Shown here: in pieces, positions 7,878-17,306 of the stretch
Position numbering within the stretch: the stretch's first letter is position 1
Layout: each line of letters opens with the position of its first letter
Source of the DNA: a gamma proteobacterium symbiont of Ctena orbiculata
GTDB lineage: Bacteria > Pseudomonadota > Gammaproteobacteria > Chromatiales > Chromatiaceae
Length of the DNA: 62,077 nt
Assembly (NCBI GenBank): GCA_003094555.1
Contig: NATW01000112.1
Span: forward strand, 1-62,077
Reading direction: 5' to 3'
The notes under the pieces: generated by a model
Told to the model about the DNA's origin: nothing
Database searches by the model: none
What the model saw: only the letters and a program-made list of their open reading frames with translations
Made by a program: the position numbers and the translations under genes

Positions 7878-9092
7878 ATGAAATCGACAATTATTGCAGC
7901 AGCACTGTTCACCTTTACCGCCGGTGGTATCGCATTCTATCCCGCCCTCAAGGATGTGGGTGCAGTTAACATGCCCCTGCCGGATCCGGTCCAGGTGCCG
8001 GCGGTGCACACCATTAACCAGGAACAACCGAAAATAGAAGTGGTATTCGCCCTGGATACCACTGGAAGCATGGGGGGCTTGATCGAGGCGTCCAAGGAGA
8101 AGATCTGGTCTATTGCCTCAACCATGGCCCAGGCCCAGCCCGCACCCGAGATCAGGATGGGGTTGGTGGCCTATCGGGACCGGGGTGACAGCTACGTCAC
8201 CCAGGTGGTGGACCTATCGGAAGATCTCGACTCGGTCTACGCGACACTGATGGATTTTCGCGCCGAAGGGGGTGGTGACAGTCCCGAAAGTGTCAACCAG
8301 GCGCTGCATGATGCGGTCAACAAGATCTCCTGGAGCCAGGATGAGGATGCCTATCGTGTGGTCTTCCTGGTGGGGGATGCGCCGCCTCACATGGACTATC
8401 AGGATGATGTGAAGTATCCGCAGACCCTGAAGTTGGCCAACGCCAGGGGGATAGTTGTGAATACCATTCAGGCCGGTAACAGCGTCCCGACACGCCTGGT
8501 CTGGAGCAAGATTGCCCTGGCCGGCCTAGGGCAGTACGCCCAGGTCTCTCAAGACGGAAACGCGGTGGCGATTCACACGCCGTTCGATGAGAAACTGGCC
8601 AGGCTCTCCAGGAAGCTGGATGCAACCCGCCTCTACTATGGATCGGAAGAGGTGCTGGAGAAGAAACGTCAAAAACTGAAGGCGGCTGATAAGTTGCATG
8701 AGTCTGCCTCGGTGGCATCCCGTGCCCGTCGTGCCACGTTCAATGCCACCAAGAGCGGTAAATCCAATCTGTTGGGTGACAGTGAACTGGTTGACGATGT
8801 GGCTAGCGGCCGGGTGGAACTCGACTCTATCGACCGGGACCATCTGCCCGCATCCATAAAGGCCATGGCACCACAGGAGCAACGGGTGGTGATCAGCGAG
8901 AAGGCCCAACAGCGTCAGGCCCTGCAGAAGGAGATCGATACCCTGTCGGCACAACGCAAGGAGTATCTTGAACAGGAAGTGAAGAAGTCGGGTGGAGCCA
9001 AGGGCTCACTTGACCATAAACTCTACAGCGCCATACGCGAGCAGGCCGAGCGCAGCGGCATCCACTATGAGGCGGAAGCCCTCACTTATTAG
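7878..9092 (+). CDS. secreted von Willebrand factor A domain protein
   Basis: A 404-residue protein with a signal peptide or N-terminal anchor (STIIAAALFTFTAGGIAF) and a VWA domain from about residue 50 to 240. The metal-binding motif is the variant DTTGSMG, followed by GGGDSPES and a third acidic site in VVFLVGDAPPH. The C-terminal 140 residues are Lys/Arg/Glu-rich and helical. The ATG at 7878 is preferred over 7866 because GGAGAAG then lies 5 bp upstream. It is the last gene of the PspA-like operon. VWA domains often act as metal-dependent adaptors for other proteins, so a periplasmic sensing or scaffolding role is likely. Confidence 0.88.
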   Translation: MKSTIIAAALFTFTAGGIAFYPALKDVGAVNMPLPDPVQVPAVHTINQEQPKIEVVFALDTTGSMGGLIEASKEKIWSIASTMAQAQPAPEIRMGLVAYRDRGDSYVTQVVDLSEDLDSVYATLMDFRAEGGGDSPESVNQALHDAVNKISWSQDEDAYRVVFLVGDAPPHMDYQDDVKYPQTLKLANARGIVVNTIQAGNSVPTRLVWSKIALAGLGQYAQVSQDGNAVAIHTPFDEKLARLSRKLDATRLYYGSEEVLEKKRQKLKAADKLHESASVASRARRATFNATKSGKSNLLGDSELVDDVASGRVELDSIDRDHLPASIKAMAPQEQRVVISEKAQQRQALQKEIDTLSAQRKEYLEQEVKKSGGAKGSLDHKLYSAIREQAERSGIHYEAEALTY

Positions 9093-9103
9093 TGGCGAAA
9101 GGT

Positions 9104-9157
9104 AGCGAAATAGCGGATTTCGCTTTAAAAGCCGAGCCCGGCATACATGCCGGGCTC
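9104..9157. terminator. two adjacent stem-loops between convergent genes
   Basis: The first hairpin pairs AGCGAAAT (9104-9111) with ATTTCGCT (9117-9124). The second pairs GAGCCCGGCA (9134-9143) with TGCCGGGCTC (9148-9157) around a TACA loop. On the minus strand the second stem is followed by GGCTTTTAAAG, so it can end the SRPBCC transcript. On the plus strand the T-tract is weak. Confidence 0.7.
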
Positions 9158-9226
9158 CAGGTTATGCAGCAGTTGTCGAATCAAGGCCAGGCATATGTCT
9201 GACTTTTTATGTCTAATACATGAATT

Positions 9227-10228
9227 CTACTTGATGGGTATGTAGATCGAAGTAACGATCTCATTGCTATGGCTGAGCGTGGTGGGATCGTTCTCATACA
9301 CCTCCCGTGAGGCATGTTTGTGCAGGGGTTTAATCTTCTGCATTTGCAAGTGGGCATAGGCCTGGTACCAGGCGAGTTCGAGAAACTCGTAGCTGCCTTG
9401 CAGGCGGGTCTTATAGTAGCGCCCCCCGGGAAACGATTTGATCTCGAAACCAGAGGAGCTAGTCTCCGCGGCCACCGGCATCGCCATGTCGCAGTTGAAA
9501 TGCATGCTTTTAAGATCGACCTTGTGGTAGATGGTGAATGGATAACCTGTGGCCGACAGCTGTTTCTCATCCAAATAGCTGCCGAGTCTTGGAAACCCCT
9601 CCTTCATGGCTGTTTTCATCGCTTCCAGATGACCATCGAACGGGATGGTCAGCGCGGTTTGGTTAGGCAGTTCCACAGGACCGTCAAAAGTGATGCGCGG
9701 GACCTCCGCATCCGCAACCAGTTCGCCGCGTAGCATGTAGAGCCCGGTGTCGTAATCCTTGCTGATATAGTCCGACATCCTCTTTGCCATGAAGCGGAGC
9801 AGGAAGGGCATGCTGCCGGCCATGTTCCAGTGGACCAGGGTGGTGGTGCCGCTTGTCGGTTCAAACTCCCACCAGACGCTGCACACAGACTTGAAGGGGC
9901 GCTTGAATTCGATCCGCTGTTCGATCTTCTCCGTACCGATGAATCTTTCATGGGTCAGCTTGCCTGCGCCGACGGTTTTGCCGTCCCAGCTGTACCAGCC
10001 CCCCTCCTGGTCCGGTGTCTCGGAGAAGGCGAGGGTGGTGTCAGGCTCATGCATCAACCAGGGGCTCCAATCGGACCAGCTCTTGAAATCCCGGATCTTG
10101 TCGAACAGGGTTTGTTGCCCGGCGGCGATCTCCAGGGAGCGTCTCACCTTGTAATTGCCATCCAGGGTGGCCAGGTAGATCAGGGGAATGGCAATCAGAA
10201 TGATGATTACAATGAGTGCTGTTGTCAT
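9227..10228 (-). CDS. SRPBCC-domain protein with GyrI-like C-terminal domain
   Basis: A 333-residue protein: an N-terminal membrane anchor (TALIVIIILIAIPLIYLA), a START/SRPBCC-type hydrophobic-pocket domain (about residues 30-175, including FKSWSDWSPW) and a GyrI/AraC effector-binding-like domain (about 185-330). The ATG at 10228 is chosen because GGAGGGAG precedes it and the anchor starts there; the frame is open further upstream but would run into the divergent lhr gene. The domain pair implies small-molecule binding at the inner face of the membrane. The ligand is unknown. Confidence 0.8.
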   Translation of the reverse strand: MTTALIVIIILIAIPLIYLATLDGNYKVRRSLEIAAGQQTLFDKIRDFKSWSDWSPWLMHEPDTTLAFSETPDQEGGWYSWDGKTVGAGKLTHERFIGTEKIEQRIEFKRPFKSVCSVWWEFEPTSGTTTLVHWNMAGSMPFLLRFMAKRMSDYISKDYDTGLYMLRGELVADAEVPRITFDGPVELPNQTALTIPFDGHLEAMKTAMKEGFPRLGSYLDEKQLSATGYPFTIYHKVDLKSMHFNCDMAMPVAAETSSSGFEIKSFPGGRYYKTRLQGSYEFLELAWYQAYAHLQMQKIKPLHKHASREVYENDPTTLSHSNEIVTSIYIPIK

Positions 10229-10330
10229 GCTAAGACTCCCTCCACCGCTGATTTCGTTTTTTTCTGCCGATAACAGTATATCGAGTATAGGATTAGCTCC
10301 CAGGTAAGGAAATAGCGCTATCATGGGGGC

Positions 10331-13300
10331 ATGTCCAGGTTCCAATTTCATCCGGCTGTCAGTACATGGTTTGAACGCCATTTTCATGCACCCACCGAGG
10401 CCCAGTCCCAGGCCTGGCCGGCGATTCAGGCCGGGCAGAACACCCTGATCTCGGCACCGACGGGTTCAGGCAAGACCCTGGCGGCCTTTCTGGCGGCGAT
10501 CGACCGGCTGGTGGGTGAAGGGCTGGAATCTCCCCTGGCCGATGAGACCCACGTCCTCTATGTATCACCGCTGAAGGCGCTCTCCAACGATATCCACAAG
10601 AATCTGGAGTTGCCATTGAACGGTATCCGGGATGCCCTGTTGGAGTGTGGATGCCCGGACGTGCCGATTCGCGCCCTGGTGCGAACCGGGGATACCACCA
10701 CGGCAGAACGGGCGTCGATGAAACGCTCCCCGCCCCATATCCTGGTGACCACCCCGGAGTCCCTCTATATCCTGCTGACCTCCGAGTCGGGGCGTGAGAT
10801 GCTGCGCACGGTGCGCAGCGTGATCGTGGATGAGATCCATGCCCTGGCCGGCAACAAGCGCGGCGCCCATCTGACATTGAGCCTGGAACGGCTCAACCAG
10901 TTGTGTGACAGGCCGCCGGTGCGCATCGGCATCTCTGCCACCCAGAAACCGATCGAGGCGATGGCCCGCTACCTCACCGGGCAACACGACGACCCGCTGC
11001 AGCGGGCCTGTACCATTGTCGACACCGGTCATGTACGCGATCGGGATCTCGCCATCGAGCTGACCGGTTCACCCCTGGAGGCGGTGATGGCCAACGAGGC
11101 CTGGGAGGATATCTACCGCCGGCTCGAGCAGCTTATAACGCAACACAAGACTACCCTGATCTTCGTCAATACCCGCCGCCTCGCCGAACGTGCGGCGGCG
11201 GCACTGGCGAGGCGCCTGGGCGAGGAGGCGGTGACCTCCCACCACGGTAGCCTGGCGAAGGAGCACCGCTTGGATGCCGAGCAGCGCCTGAAGTCGGGGT
11301 CCCTGCGTGCCCTGGTGGCGACCGCTTCCCTGGAACTCGGTATCGATATCGGCGATGTGGAGCTGGTGTGCCAGATGGGCTCGCCACGCAGCATCAGCAC
11401 CTTCCTGCAGCGGGCGGGCCGTTCCGGGCACCAACTGACAGGAACCCCCAAGGCGAGGCTCTTCCCCCTCAGCCGTGACGATCTGGTGGAGTCGGTGGCC
11501 ATGCTCGACGCCATTCGCAGGGGCGAACTCGACCATATCCCGATTCCCGAACATCCACTGGACGTGCTGGCGCAGCAGATCGTCGCCGAGGTCTCGGCCC
11601 GGGAGTGGGATGAGCAGGCCCTCTATCGGGTATTCAAATGCGCACACCCCTATAACAATCTCGCTGAGAAGGATTTCATCGATCTGGTGAAGATGCTTGC
11701 GGATGGTTTTCACACCCGGCGGGGAAGACGCAGTGACTATCTCCACCGGGATGGGGTGAACGGTATGCTGCGACCACGCCGCAGTGCCCGTTTGACGGCC
11801 ATCACCAACGGCGGTGCCATACCCGATCAGTTCGACTACGATGTCATTCTGCAGCCTGAAGGGCTCTTCGTTGGCAGCCTGAACGAGGATTTTGCCTTCG
11901 AGAGCATGCCGGGGGATATCTTCCAGCTCGGCAATTTCTCCTATCGCATGCTGAAGATCGAGCAGGGCCGGGTATTTGTGGAGGATGCCCACGGCCAACC
12001 CCCCTCGATCCCCTTCTGGTTCGGCGAGGCGCCCGGCCGGAGTGAAGAGCTCTCCCAAGCGGTCTCCCGTCTGCGTGAGACCCTGGACCGGTTGCTGGAC
12101 AGGGGGCAGCAGGCAGCACTCGATCACCTGGAGCAGGCCCATGACCTCGACCCGGTTGTCGCCTCACAGCTGGTGGAATACCTGGCGGCCAGCAAGGCCC
12201 TGTTGGGTGTGCTGCCGAGTCAACGACATATTGTCTTCGAGCGCTTCTTCGACGAGAGCGGCGATATGCATTTCGTCATTCACGCGCCTTTCGGTTCCCG
12301 GGTGAACAAGGCCTGGGGCCTGGCCCTGCGCAAGCGCTTCTGCCGCCGTTTCAATTTCGAACTGCAGGCGGCCGCCAACGAGGACAACCTGATCCTCTCC
12401 CTGGGGCCGACCCACAGCTTTCCCCTGGAGGAGCCGGCGGGTTATCTGAAAGCAAAGAGTGTCGAACAGGTATTGATTCAGGCCCTGCTGGCAGCACCCA
12501 TGTTTCCGACCCGCTGGCGCTGGGTGACCAATATCTCCCTGGCGGTGCCGCGCATGCGCGGTGGCAAGCGGGTGCCCGCACCCTTCCAGCGCAATGACGC
12601 GGAGGATCTGGTGGCGCTGGTATTTCCGGACCAGCTCGCCTGTTTTGAAAACATCCAGGGCGATCGCGAGGTGCCGGACCACCCGCTGGTGAACCAGGTG
12701 GTGTGGGACTGCCTGCATGAGCTGATGGATATCGAGGGCCTGAAGCAAGTGCTGGATGCTATCGAACAAGGGCGCATTCAAGTGACCGCAAAGGAGTTGC
12801 CCACGCCATCGCCCATGGCGCTGGAGATCCTAAACGCCCGACCCTACGCCTTCCTCGATGATGCACCGGCGGAAGAGCGACGCGCTCTGGCGGTACAACA
12901 GCGACGCCACCTGGACCCACACAGCGCTGCCGAATTGGGGCGCTTGAATCCGCAGGCGATTGAGCGGGTGAGACAGGAGGCCTGGCCACAACCGCGCAAC
13001 GCGGATGAGCTGCACGATGGGTTGCTGATCGCCGGCTTTATCGAAGAGGGGGAAATCGCCACAGGGGTGCTTGGGCAATGGCAGGATTACCTTGCCGAAT
13101 TGCAGCGACAACGGCGTGCGACACGGCTCTCCAATGGGAGTGGGGTTTTATGGGTCGCGGCAGAGCGGCTGCAGGCGCTATCGTTGATCTGCCCTGAACA
13201 TACCCTGTCACCGGAGATTGAGGCCTTGCCGGCAAAAGAGGCGCAAACAGTGGCGTCGGCTGTCACTGAAGTACTACGCAGCCGGTTGGAGAGTTTAGGG

Positions 13301-14632
13301 CCGGTTACCGTTGAACAGTTGGCAAAACCGCTGGGCCTGGCAACCGCCGAGGTGGAAAGGGCGTTAACTGAGTTGGAGCAGGAGGGGTATGTGATCCAGG
13401 GCCACTTCGATCCCCGGGAATCGAAGCTTGAATGGTGCGAGCGGGGTCTGCTGGCACGTATCCACCGCTACACCCTGAAACAGTTGCGCAGTGAGATCGA
13501 ACCGGTGAGTCCCGCTGACTTCATGCGCTTCCTGTTCAGTTGGCAGGGATTGGAGGAACCCGCACAGGGTGTGGCTGCCCTGGAACGGGTGATGCTGCAG
13601 CTCGAAGGTGTCAGCCTGCCCGCTGGCAGTTGGGAAGGGGAGATATTGCCCGCTCGGCTGCAGCCCTACTTCTCAAGTGAGCTGGACGAGTTGTGTGCTG
13701 CGGGCAAGCTTGCCTGGCTGCGTTTGCATCCAACTGATGTCAAACAGAGTAAACGCAAGAGTCCGGCAATCAAGACCACACCCCTGGCATTCGTCTTTCG
13801 ACCACACCTCTCTGTCTGGTGTCAGGCCGAAACCACAGTCCCGGACGGGGTGAGTGCCACAGCGATCAAGGTGCTGGATGTGCTGAAACAATGGGGTGCC
13901 AGTTTCTTCGATGACCTGCAGCAGCAAACCGGTCTGCTGAAGACCCAGCTCGAGGGCGCATTGGGTGAGCTGGTGGCCTGGGGTCTGGTCAACTCGGACC
14001 AGTACCAGGGCTTGCGTGCCATGATCACACCGGAGAAAAACCGCAAACGCAGTCCGCGTCGCACGGCACTGCAGGCACCCCTGGCCTCGGGTGGACGCTG
14101 GTCGTTGATTCGAGCGCCAATAGGTCATGAGGAGGAGTCGCAACGGATCGAGCAGATCGCCAGGACCCTGCTGACCCGCTATGGCGTTGTATTTAGAAAA
14201 CTGCTCGAGCGCGAGAGTAATCTACCCTCCTGGCGCGAGCTGCTGTATTGTTTTAGACGTCTGGAGGCGCGGGGTGAAATCAGGGGAGGCCGTTTCGTGC
14301 AGCAATTTGCCGGTGAGCACTTCGCCCTGCCGGAGGCCGTGAGTATGCTGCGTGAGGTGCGTAAGCGAAAAGATGGGGATGAGTTGGTAAACATCAGTAG
14401 TGCAGACCCCCTGAACCTAACCGGCATCATTACGCCCGGCAAGCGAATTACTGCCCAAGCAGGTCATCGTATTCTCTACAAAGATGGAAAGCCCATCGCA
14501 ACCAATCAGGGTGGGGAGATCAGCATCGACGATGGCGTGCCGGAGAGTGAACATTGGCATATAAAAAACCTGCTGACACGCAAACAGCATCCGGCCAATT
14601 ATCACAAGCCCCATCAAGGACCTTTATTTTAG
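10331..14632 (+). CDS. lhr: large superfamily 2 helicase Lhr
   Basis: A 1433-residue protein (E. coli Lhr is about 1538). It has Walker A APTGSGKT at residues 42-49, a DEIH box at 167-170, motif III-like SATQKPIEA, and the second RecA-like domain with TASLELGIDIGDVE and QRAGRSGHQ. A winged helix and the long Lhr-specific C-terminal region follow. Lhr proteins are 3'-5' ATP-dependent DNA/RNA-DNA helicases linked to DNA repair. The gene stands alone, about 100 bp from the divergent SRPBCC start, with no nuclease or ligase neighbour of the kind seen in mycobacterial Lhr operons. Many long antisense open frames here are shadows of its GC-rich codon use. Confidence 0.95.
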   Translation: MSRFQFHPAVSTWFERHFHAPTEAQSQAWPAIQAGQNTLISAPTGSGKTLAAFLAAIDRLVGEGLESPLADETHVLYVSPLKALSNDIHKNLELPLNGIRDALLECGCPDVPIRALVRTGDTTTAERASMKRSPPHILVTTPESLYILLTSESGREMLRTVRSVIVDEIHALAGNKRGAHLTLSLERLNQLCDRPPVRIGISATQKPIEAMARYLTGQHDDPLQRACTIVDTGHVRDRDLAIELTGSPLEAVMANEAWEDIYRRLEQLITQHKTTLIFVNTRRLAERAAAALARRLGEEAVTSHHGSLAKEHRLDAEQRLKSGSLRALVATASLELGIDIGDVELVCQMGSPRSISTFLQRAGRSGHQLTGTPKARLFPLSRDDLVESVAMLDAIRRGELDHIPIPEHPLDVLAQQIVAEVSAREWDEQALYRVFKCAHPYNNLAEKDFIDLVKMLADGFHTRRGRRSDYLHRDGVNGMLRPRRSARLTAITNGGAIPDQFDYDVILQPEGLFVGSLNEDFAFESMPGDIFQLGNFSYRMLKIEQGRVFVEDAHGQPPSIPFWFGEAPGRSEELSQAVSRLRETLDRLLDRGQQAALDHLEQAHDLDPVVASQLVEYLAASKALLGVLPSQRHIVFERFFDESGDMHFVIHAPFGSRVNKAWGLALRKRFCRRFNFELQAAANEDNLILSLGPTHSFPLEEPAGYLKAKSVEQVLIQALLAAPMFPTRWRWVTNISLAVPRMRGGKRVPAPFQRNDAEDLVALVFPDQLACFENIQGDREVPDHPLVNQVVWDCLHELMDIEGLKQVLDAIEQGRIQVTAKELPTPSPMALEILNARPYAFLDDAPAEERRALAVQQRRHLDPHSAAELGRLNPQAIERVRQEAWPQPRNADELHDGLLIAGFIEEGEIATGVLGQWQDYLAELQRQRRATRLSNGSGVLWVAAERLQALSLICPEHTLSPEIEALPAKEAQTVASAVTEVLRSRLESLGPVTVEQLAKPLGLATAEVERALTELEQEGYVIQGHFDPRESKLEWCERGLLARIHRYTLKQLRSEIEPVSPADFMRFLFSWQGLEEPAQGVAALERVMLQLEGVSLPAGSWEGEILPARLQPYFSSELDELCAAGKLAWLRLHPTDVKQSKRKSPAIKTTPLAFVFRPHLSVWCQAETTVPDGVSATAIKVLDVLKQWGASFFDDLQQQTGLLKTQLEGALGELVAWGLVNSDQYQGLRAMITPEKNRKRSPRRTALQAPLASGGRWSLIRAPIGHEEESQRIEQIARTLLTRYGVVFRKLLERESNLPSWRELLYCFRRLEARGEIRGGRFVQQFAGEHFALPEAVSMLREVRKRKDGDELVNISSADPLNLTGIITPGKRITAQAGHRILYKDGKPIATNQGGEISIDDGVPESEHWHIKNLLTRKQHPANYHKPHQGPLF

Positions 14633-14686
14633 TGTTTAAATTTACACTGAGAGTAAACTTAAACTGTTAAAGTTATTAGTGATAAC

Positions 14687-14706
14687 CATGCTTGCCATCA
14701 AGCATG
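14687..14706. terminator. stem-loop downstream of lhr
   Basis: CATGCTTG (14687-14694) pairs perfectly with CAAGCATG (14699-14706) across a CCAT loop. A second, weaker CCCC/GGGG hairpin follows. No T-tract is present, so intrinsic termination is doubtful. Confidence 0.4.
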
Positions 14707-14773
14707 CGGAAGAGCCCCTGCTTATGGGGTGTGATAGGGTTTGGTTTCCAACCGTCTTCTGGTGCATAGGGAA

Positions 14774-15148
14774 ATGAATAAAGCTGTTTTATTATTGAGA
14801 CTGAGCTATTGGATCGCGGCAATTGCAGATATCGTGGTTGCAGTGCTGGTGTGGATGCCTGAAAGAATGGGGGTATCGGCAACGGTATATCCCATGGGGC
14901 TGGCTTCGGTAATTGCATTCTCCTGGGCAGTGATGTTGCTGATCGCCGATAGAAGGCCTTTGCAGAGAAGATGGATTCTGATTCCAACCATGCTTGTTGT
15001 GGCATTGATTGCCGCAGTACGTATCGTATTTTCCCTGGAGGGTGCGGTTGAGTTCAGTTTGCTTATCACCCTTTTTGCCGTTGCGCTGATTGCTTTAATG
15101 GCTTACAGCTATCACTATTCAGGTAAATATGACGGGAGGCAGGTTTGA
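14774..15148 (+). CDS. small four-TM membrane protein
   Basis: A 124-residue protein with four hydrophobic segments (about residues 8-28, 38-55, 64-82 and 88-106) and a polar C-terminal tail. The ATG at 14774 follows an AGGGA motif and gives a normal first membrane helix; an earlier in-frame ATG at 14741 would add eleven polar residues. Its stop overlaps the TTG start of the flavin reductase gene, so the two form an operon. No family is recognised. Confidence 0.65.
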   Translation: MNKAVLLLRLSYWIAAIADIVVAVLVWMPERMGVSATVYPMGLASVIAFSWAVMLLIADRRPLQRRWILIPTMLVVALIAAVRIVFSLEGAVEFSLLITLFAVALIALMAYSYHYSGKYDGRQV

Positions 15149-15672
15149 AACTATTAGCATTCGCAGCGAGCAGTAGTAAAAAATCGATTAACAAGCGATT
15201 GGTGACCTATGCCTGCAGCCTGATGGATGATGCAGAAGTTGAAATATTGGACCTCAATGATTACGAGTTGCCCCTGTTCAGCGTCGACAGGGAAGAGGAG
15301 CTTGGACAGCCGAAATTAGCCCATGACTTTTTAGCGAAGATAGCCTCCTGTGATGGGTTGATCATCTCCTTTGCCGAGCACAATGGCTCATACAGTGTGG
15401 CCTACAAAAACCTGTTTGATTGGTGTTCAAGGATACGCAAGGAGATATTCAGCGATAAACCGGTGGTGGTCCTGTCCACGTCACCAGGGGCGCGCGGTGG
15501 CGCCAGTGTACTGGCCTTGGCAACCGCATCGCTTCCCCGCTTTAGCGCCTTGCTCAAGGGCAGCCTCCCTGTTCCAAGTTTTTATGACAACTTTGATATG
15601 CAACAGGGAGTGCTTAAAAACAGTGAACTGAACGAGAAGTTAATTGAGGTGGTGGCTTCACTGAAGGGCTAG
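15145..15672 (+). CDS. NAD(P)H-dependent FMN reductase-like flavoprotein
   Basis: A 175-residue flavodoxin-fold protein. The FMN-phosphate loop is AASSSKKSINKRL near the N-terminus, the flavin-binding turn is AEHNGSYS (about residues 77-84), and STSPGARGGASVL (about 112-124) matches the chromate/FMN reductase family. It starts with TTG, supported by GGGAGG six bases upstream, and overlaps the stop of the membrane protein gene. Likely activity is NAD(P)H:flavin or quinone reduction in the cytoplasm. The physiological substrate cannot be read from the sequence. Confidence 0.85.
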   Translation: MKLLAFAASSSKKSINKRLVTYACSLMDDAEVEILDLNDYELPLFSVDREEELGQPKLAHDFLAKIASCDGLIISFAEHNGSYSVAYKNLFDWCSRIRKEIFSDKPVVVLSTSPGARGGASVLALATASLPRFSALLKGSLPVPSFYDNFDMQQGVLKNSELNEKLIEVVASLKG

Positions 15673-15681
15673 CCAATCGCT

Positions 15682-16683
15682 CTATTTTTCGCTGTCACCG
15701 GATAATAGCTTTGTATGGTTGCGGTAGATGGGGCTCTCGGCGGGGAAGTACTCCAGCATCACCGCCGTGTAACGATCGAAGGGGTTCTCAATCTGTGCGA
15801 TCCGCCTTCGGGTTGCCTTGTTAAGGTCGTAGCTGTTATGGCGTACCGTAAAGGGAACCGGAAAATCGCTACCGAAGAGGATCTTCTCATGTACCTGCTG
15901 CTGTTCCGAGAGATGACGCAATGCCCTGGCGCGAAGGGGCGCCAGGATTGCGGAGATATCGGCGTAGAGATTCTGGTATTGGGTCAACATCTCGAGTAAG
16001 CGAAAATAGTCTCTGTCGAAGTAACAGGGTTGTCTGCTGAGATTTCTCCATGCACGTAATTTGTATTCGTAACGCCCCAACCCCATATGGGCGGCAATCA
16101 CTGTGACCCCGGTACCCAGTGGTAGATCCAACATCTCCACCCGTTCATAGCTTGGATAGGAGTGAATGGTGTATTCACTTCCAATATGCACAATCAATGG
16201 CAGCCGATGCTGTTTCAATTTTTCATAATAGGGGATCAGCTGTTCACTATTCAGATCGACTCCCCAGTAGTTCTGCAGAAACTTGGCGCCACGACATCCT
16301 CTCTCCGCAAATTCGTCGATCAGATCAAGGGCACCGGGCCGCCTTGGATTGACCGACAGGAAAGGGATGAACTGATCGGGATAGCTGGCGGCGACCGCCA
16401 CTACATCCTCGTTCATGGCGCAGACGGTCCTGTCTCGATCGACCTCTCTGCCCTGTTCATTGAAACGGGCATCGACACCGAACAGACAGGTCTTCCGCAC
16501 ATAGTTGGACTCAGCGACTGCCCTGGCCATGGCCTCAATATAGGTTTGATAGGGTTGCTGCTTTAAGGCCCGCGGATCGGCCCCAAGACTGCGGGCAAAG
16601 AGATGTACGGCGGCTCTGTCGAATGGGCGATCGAAGGCGACTTCCCGGTTTAGCAGATGGGTATGGATGTCGATTGTCTGCAT
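15682..16683 (-). CDS. amidohydrolase-superfamily (ACMSD-like) protein
   Basis: A 333-residue TIM-barrel metal hydrolase or decarboxylase. The metal-binding HxH is in IDIHTHLL at the N-terminus, a central His is in PLIVHIGSEY, another in VIAAHMGLGRYEY, and the late catalytic Asp is in ILFGSDFPVP. This pattern fits the ACMSD/amidohydrolase-2 family (decarboxylases and lactonases). It is monocistronic and converges on the flavin reductase gene with 9 bp between them. The real substrate is unknown. Confidence 0.85.
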   Translation of the reverse strand: MQTIDIHTHLLNREVAFDRPFDRAAVHLFARSLGADPRALKQQPYQTYIEAMARAVAESNYVRKTCLFGVDARFNEQGREVDRDRTVCAMNEDVVAVAASYPDQFIPFLSVNPRRPGALDLIDEFAERGCRGAKFLQNYWGVDLNSEQLIPYYEKLKQHRLPLIVHIGSEYTIHSYPSYERVEMLDLPLGTGVTVIAAHMGLGRYEYKLRAWRNLSRQPCYFDRDYFRLLEMLTQYQNLYADISAILAPLRARALRHLSEQQQVHEKILFGSDFPVPFTVRHNSYDLNKATRRRIAQIENPFDRYTAVMLEYFPAESPIYRNHTKLLSGDSEK

Positions 16684-16811
16684 AACCCTAGCCTACCTTG
16701 CCAACTGGGTATTGACGAGGTTCGCCGGCGACTAAAGCGTGCAGGACCGAGTGCGAATCGGCTGAATCCCCGATCCTAGGCAGCGCCAATTCAGATAGAA
16801 TTGTAATGTGG

Positions 16812-16862
16812 TATATCGACATATATGACGAAATATATGCTATAATTGTAATTTATTCGTCA
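16812..16862. promoter_or_regulatory. hipBA promoter and operator-like palindromes
   Basis: A 24-bp imperfect palindrome at 16812-16835 centres on CATATATG with TCG/CGA arms. TATAAT at 16841-16846 is a perfect -10 box, and TCGACA at 16816-16821 is a possible -35 with a 19-bp spacer. A second inverted pair, TGACGAA (16826-16832) and TTCGTCA (16856-16862), brackets the -10. Repressor binding here would block the promoter, as expected for HipB autoregulation. Confidence 0.65.
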
Positions 16863-16955
16863 AATATTGAGAAATATTTTATAAATGCCTTAGTGGTCGC
16901 AACAATTTACGATATAAGTAGATTGAACCTAGCTATTTCTTAATATAAGGCGAAT

Positions 16956-17306
16956 ATGAAGATATCAGATCTAGTCTCAGATGAGGCAGTCCTGGCGGAG
17001 ATAGGCCAGCGTATTCTACAGCGTCGTCTCGAAATGCAGATGACCCAGGCGGTCTTGGCCGAGCAGGCGGGGGTTGCCAAGCGTACCGTGGAGCGGATCG
17101 AGGCCGGCTCCTCGGCACAGATGTCGAGTATGATCCGCCTGCTGCGTGTGTTGGAACTGCTGTCCGGATTGGATCTGCTGTTTCCTGAGCAGATCCAGCG
17201 GCCGATGGATCTGCTGAAGCGTAGAGGGAAGGTGCGCAGGCGGGCATCCACCCCGCGTAACAAGGCTGACAAGGATAAGCCCTGGCGCTGGGGTGATGAG
17301 TCGTGA
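16956..17306 (+). CDS. HipB-like helix-turn-helix antitoxin
   Basis: A 116-residue DNA-binding protein. A Xre-type HTH spans about residues 17-75 (LEMQMTQAVLAEQAGVAKRT and VERIEAGSSAQM). The C-terminal 40 residues are Arg/Lys-rich. Antitoxins of this type bind the cognate HipA kinase and repress the operon. Its stop overlaps the GTG start of the HipA gene by 4 bp. The upstream region carries operator-like palindromes, in line with autorepression. Confidence 0.88.
   Translation: MKISDLVSDEAVLAEIGQRILQRRLEMQMTQAVLAEQAGVAKRTVERIEAGSSAQMSSMIRLLRVLELLSGLDLLFPEQIQRPMDLLKRRGKVRRRASTPRNKADKDKPWRWGDES

Noticed and set aside
11069-12142. Long antisense open frame inside lhr
   Set aside because: The opposite strand encodes conserved helicase sequence; the antisense frame has no family features or ribosome binding site and reflects GC-rich codon bias.
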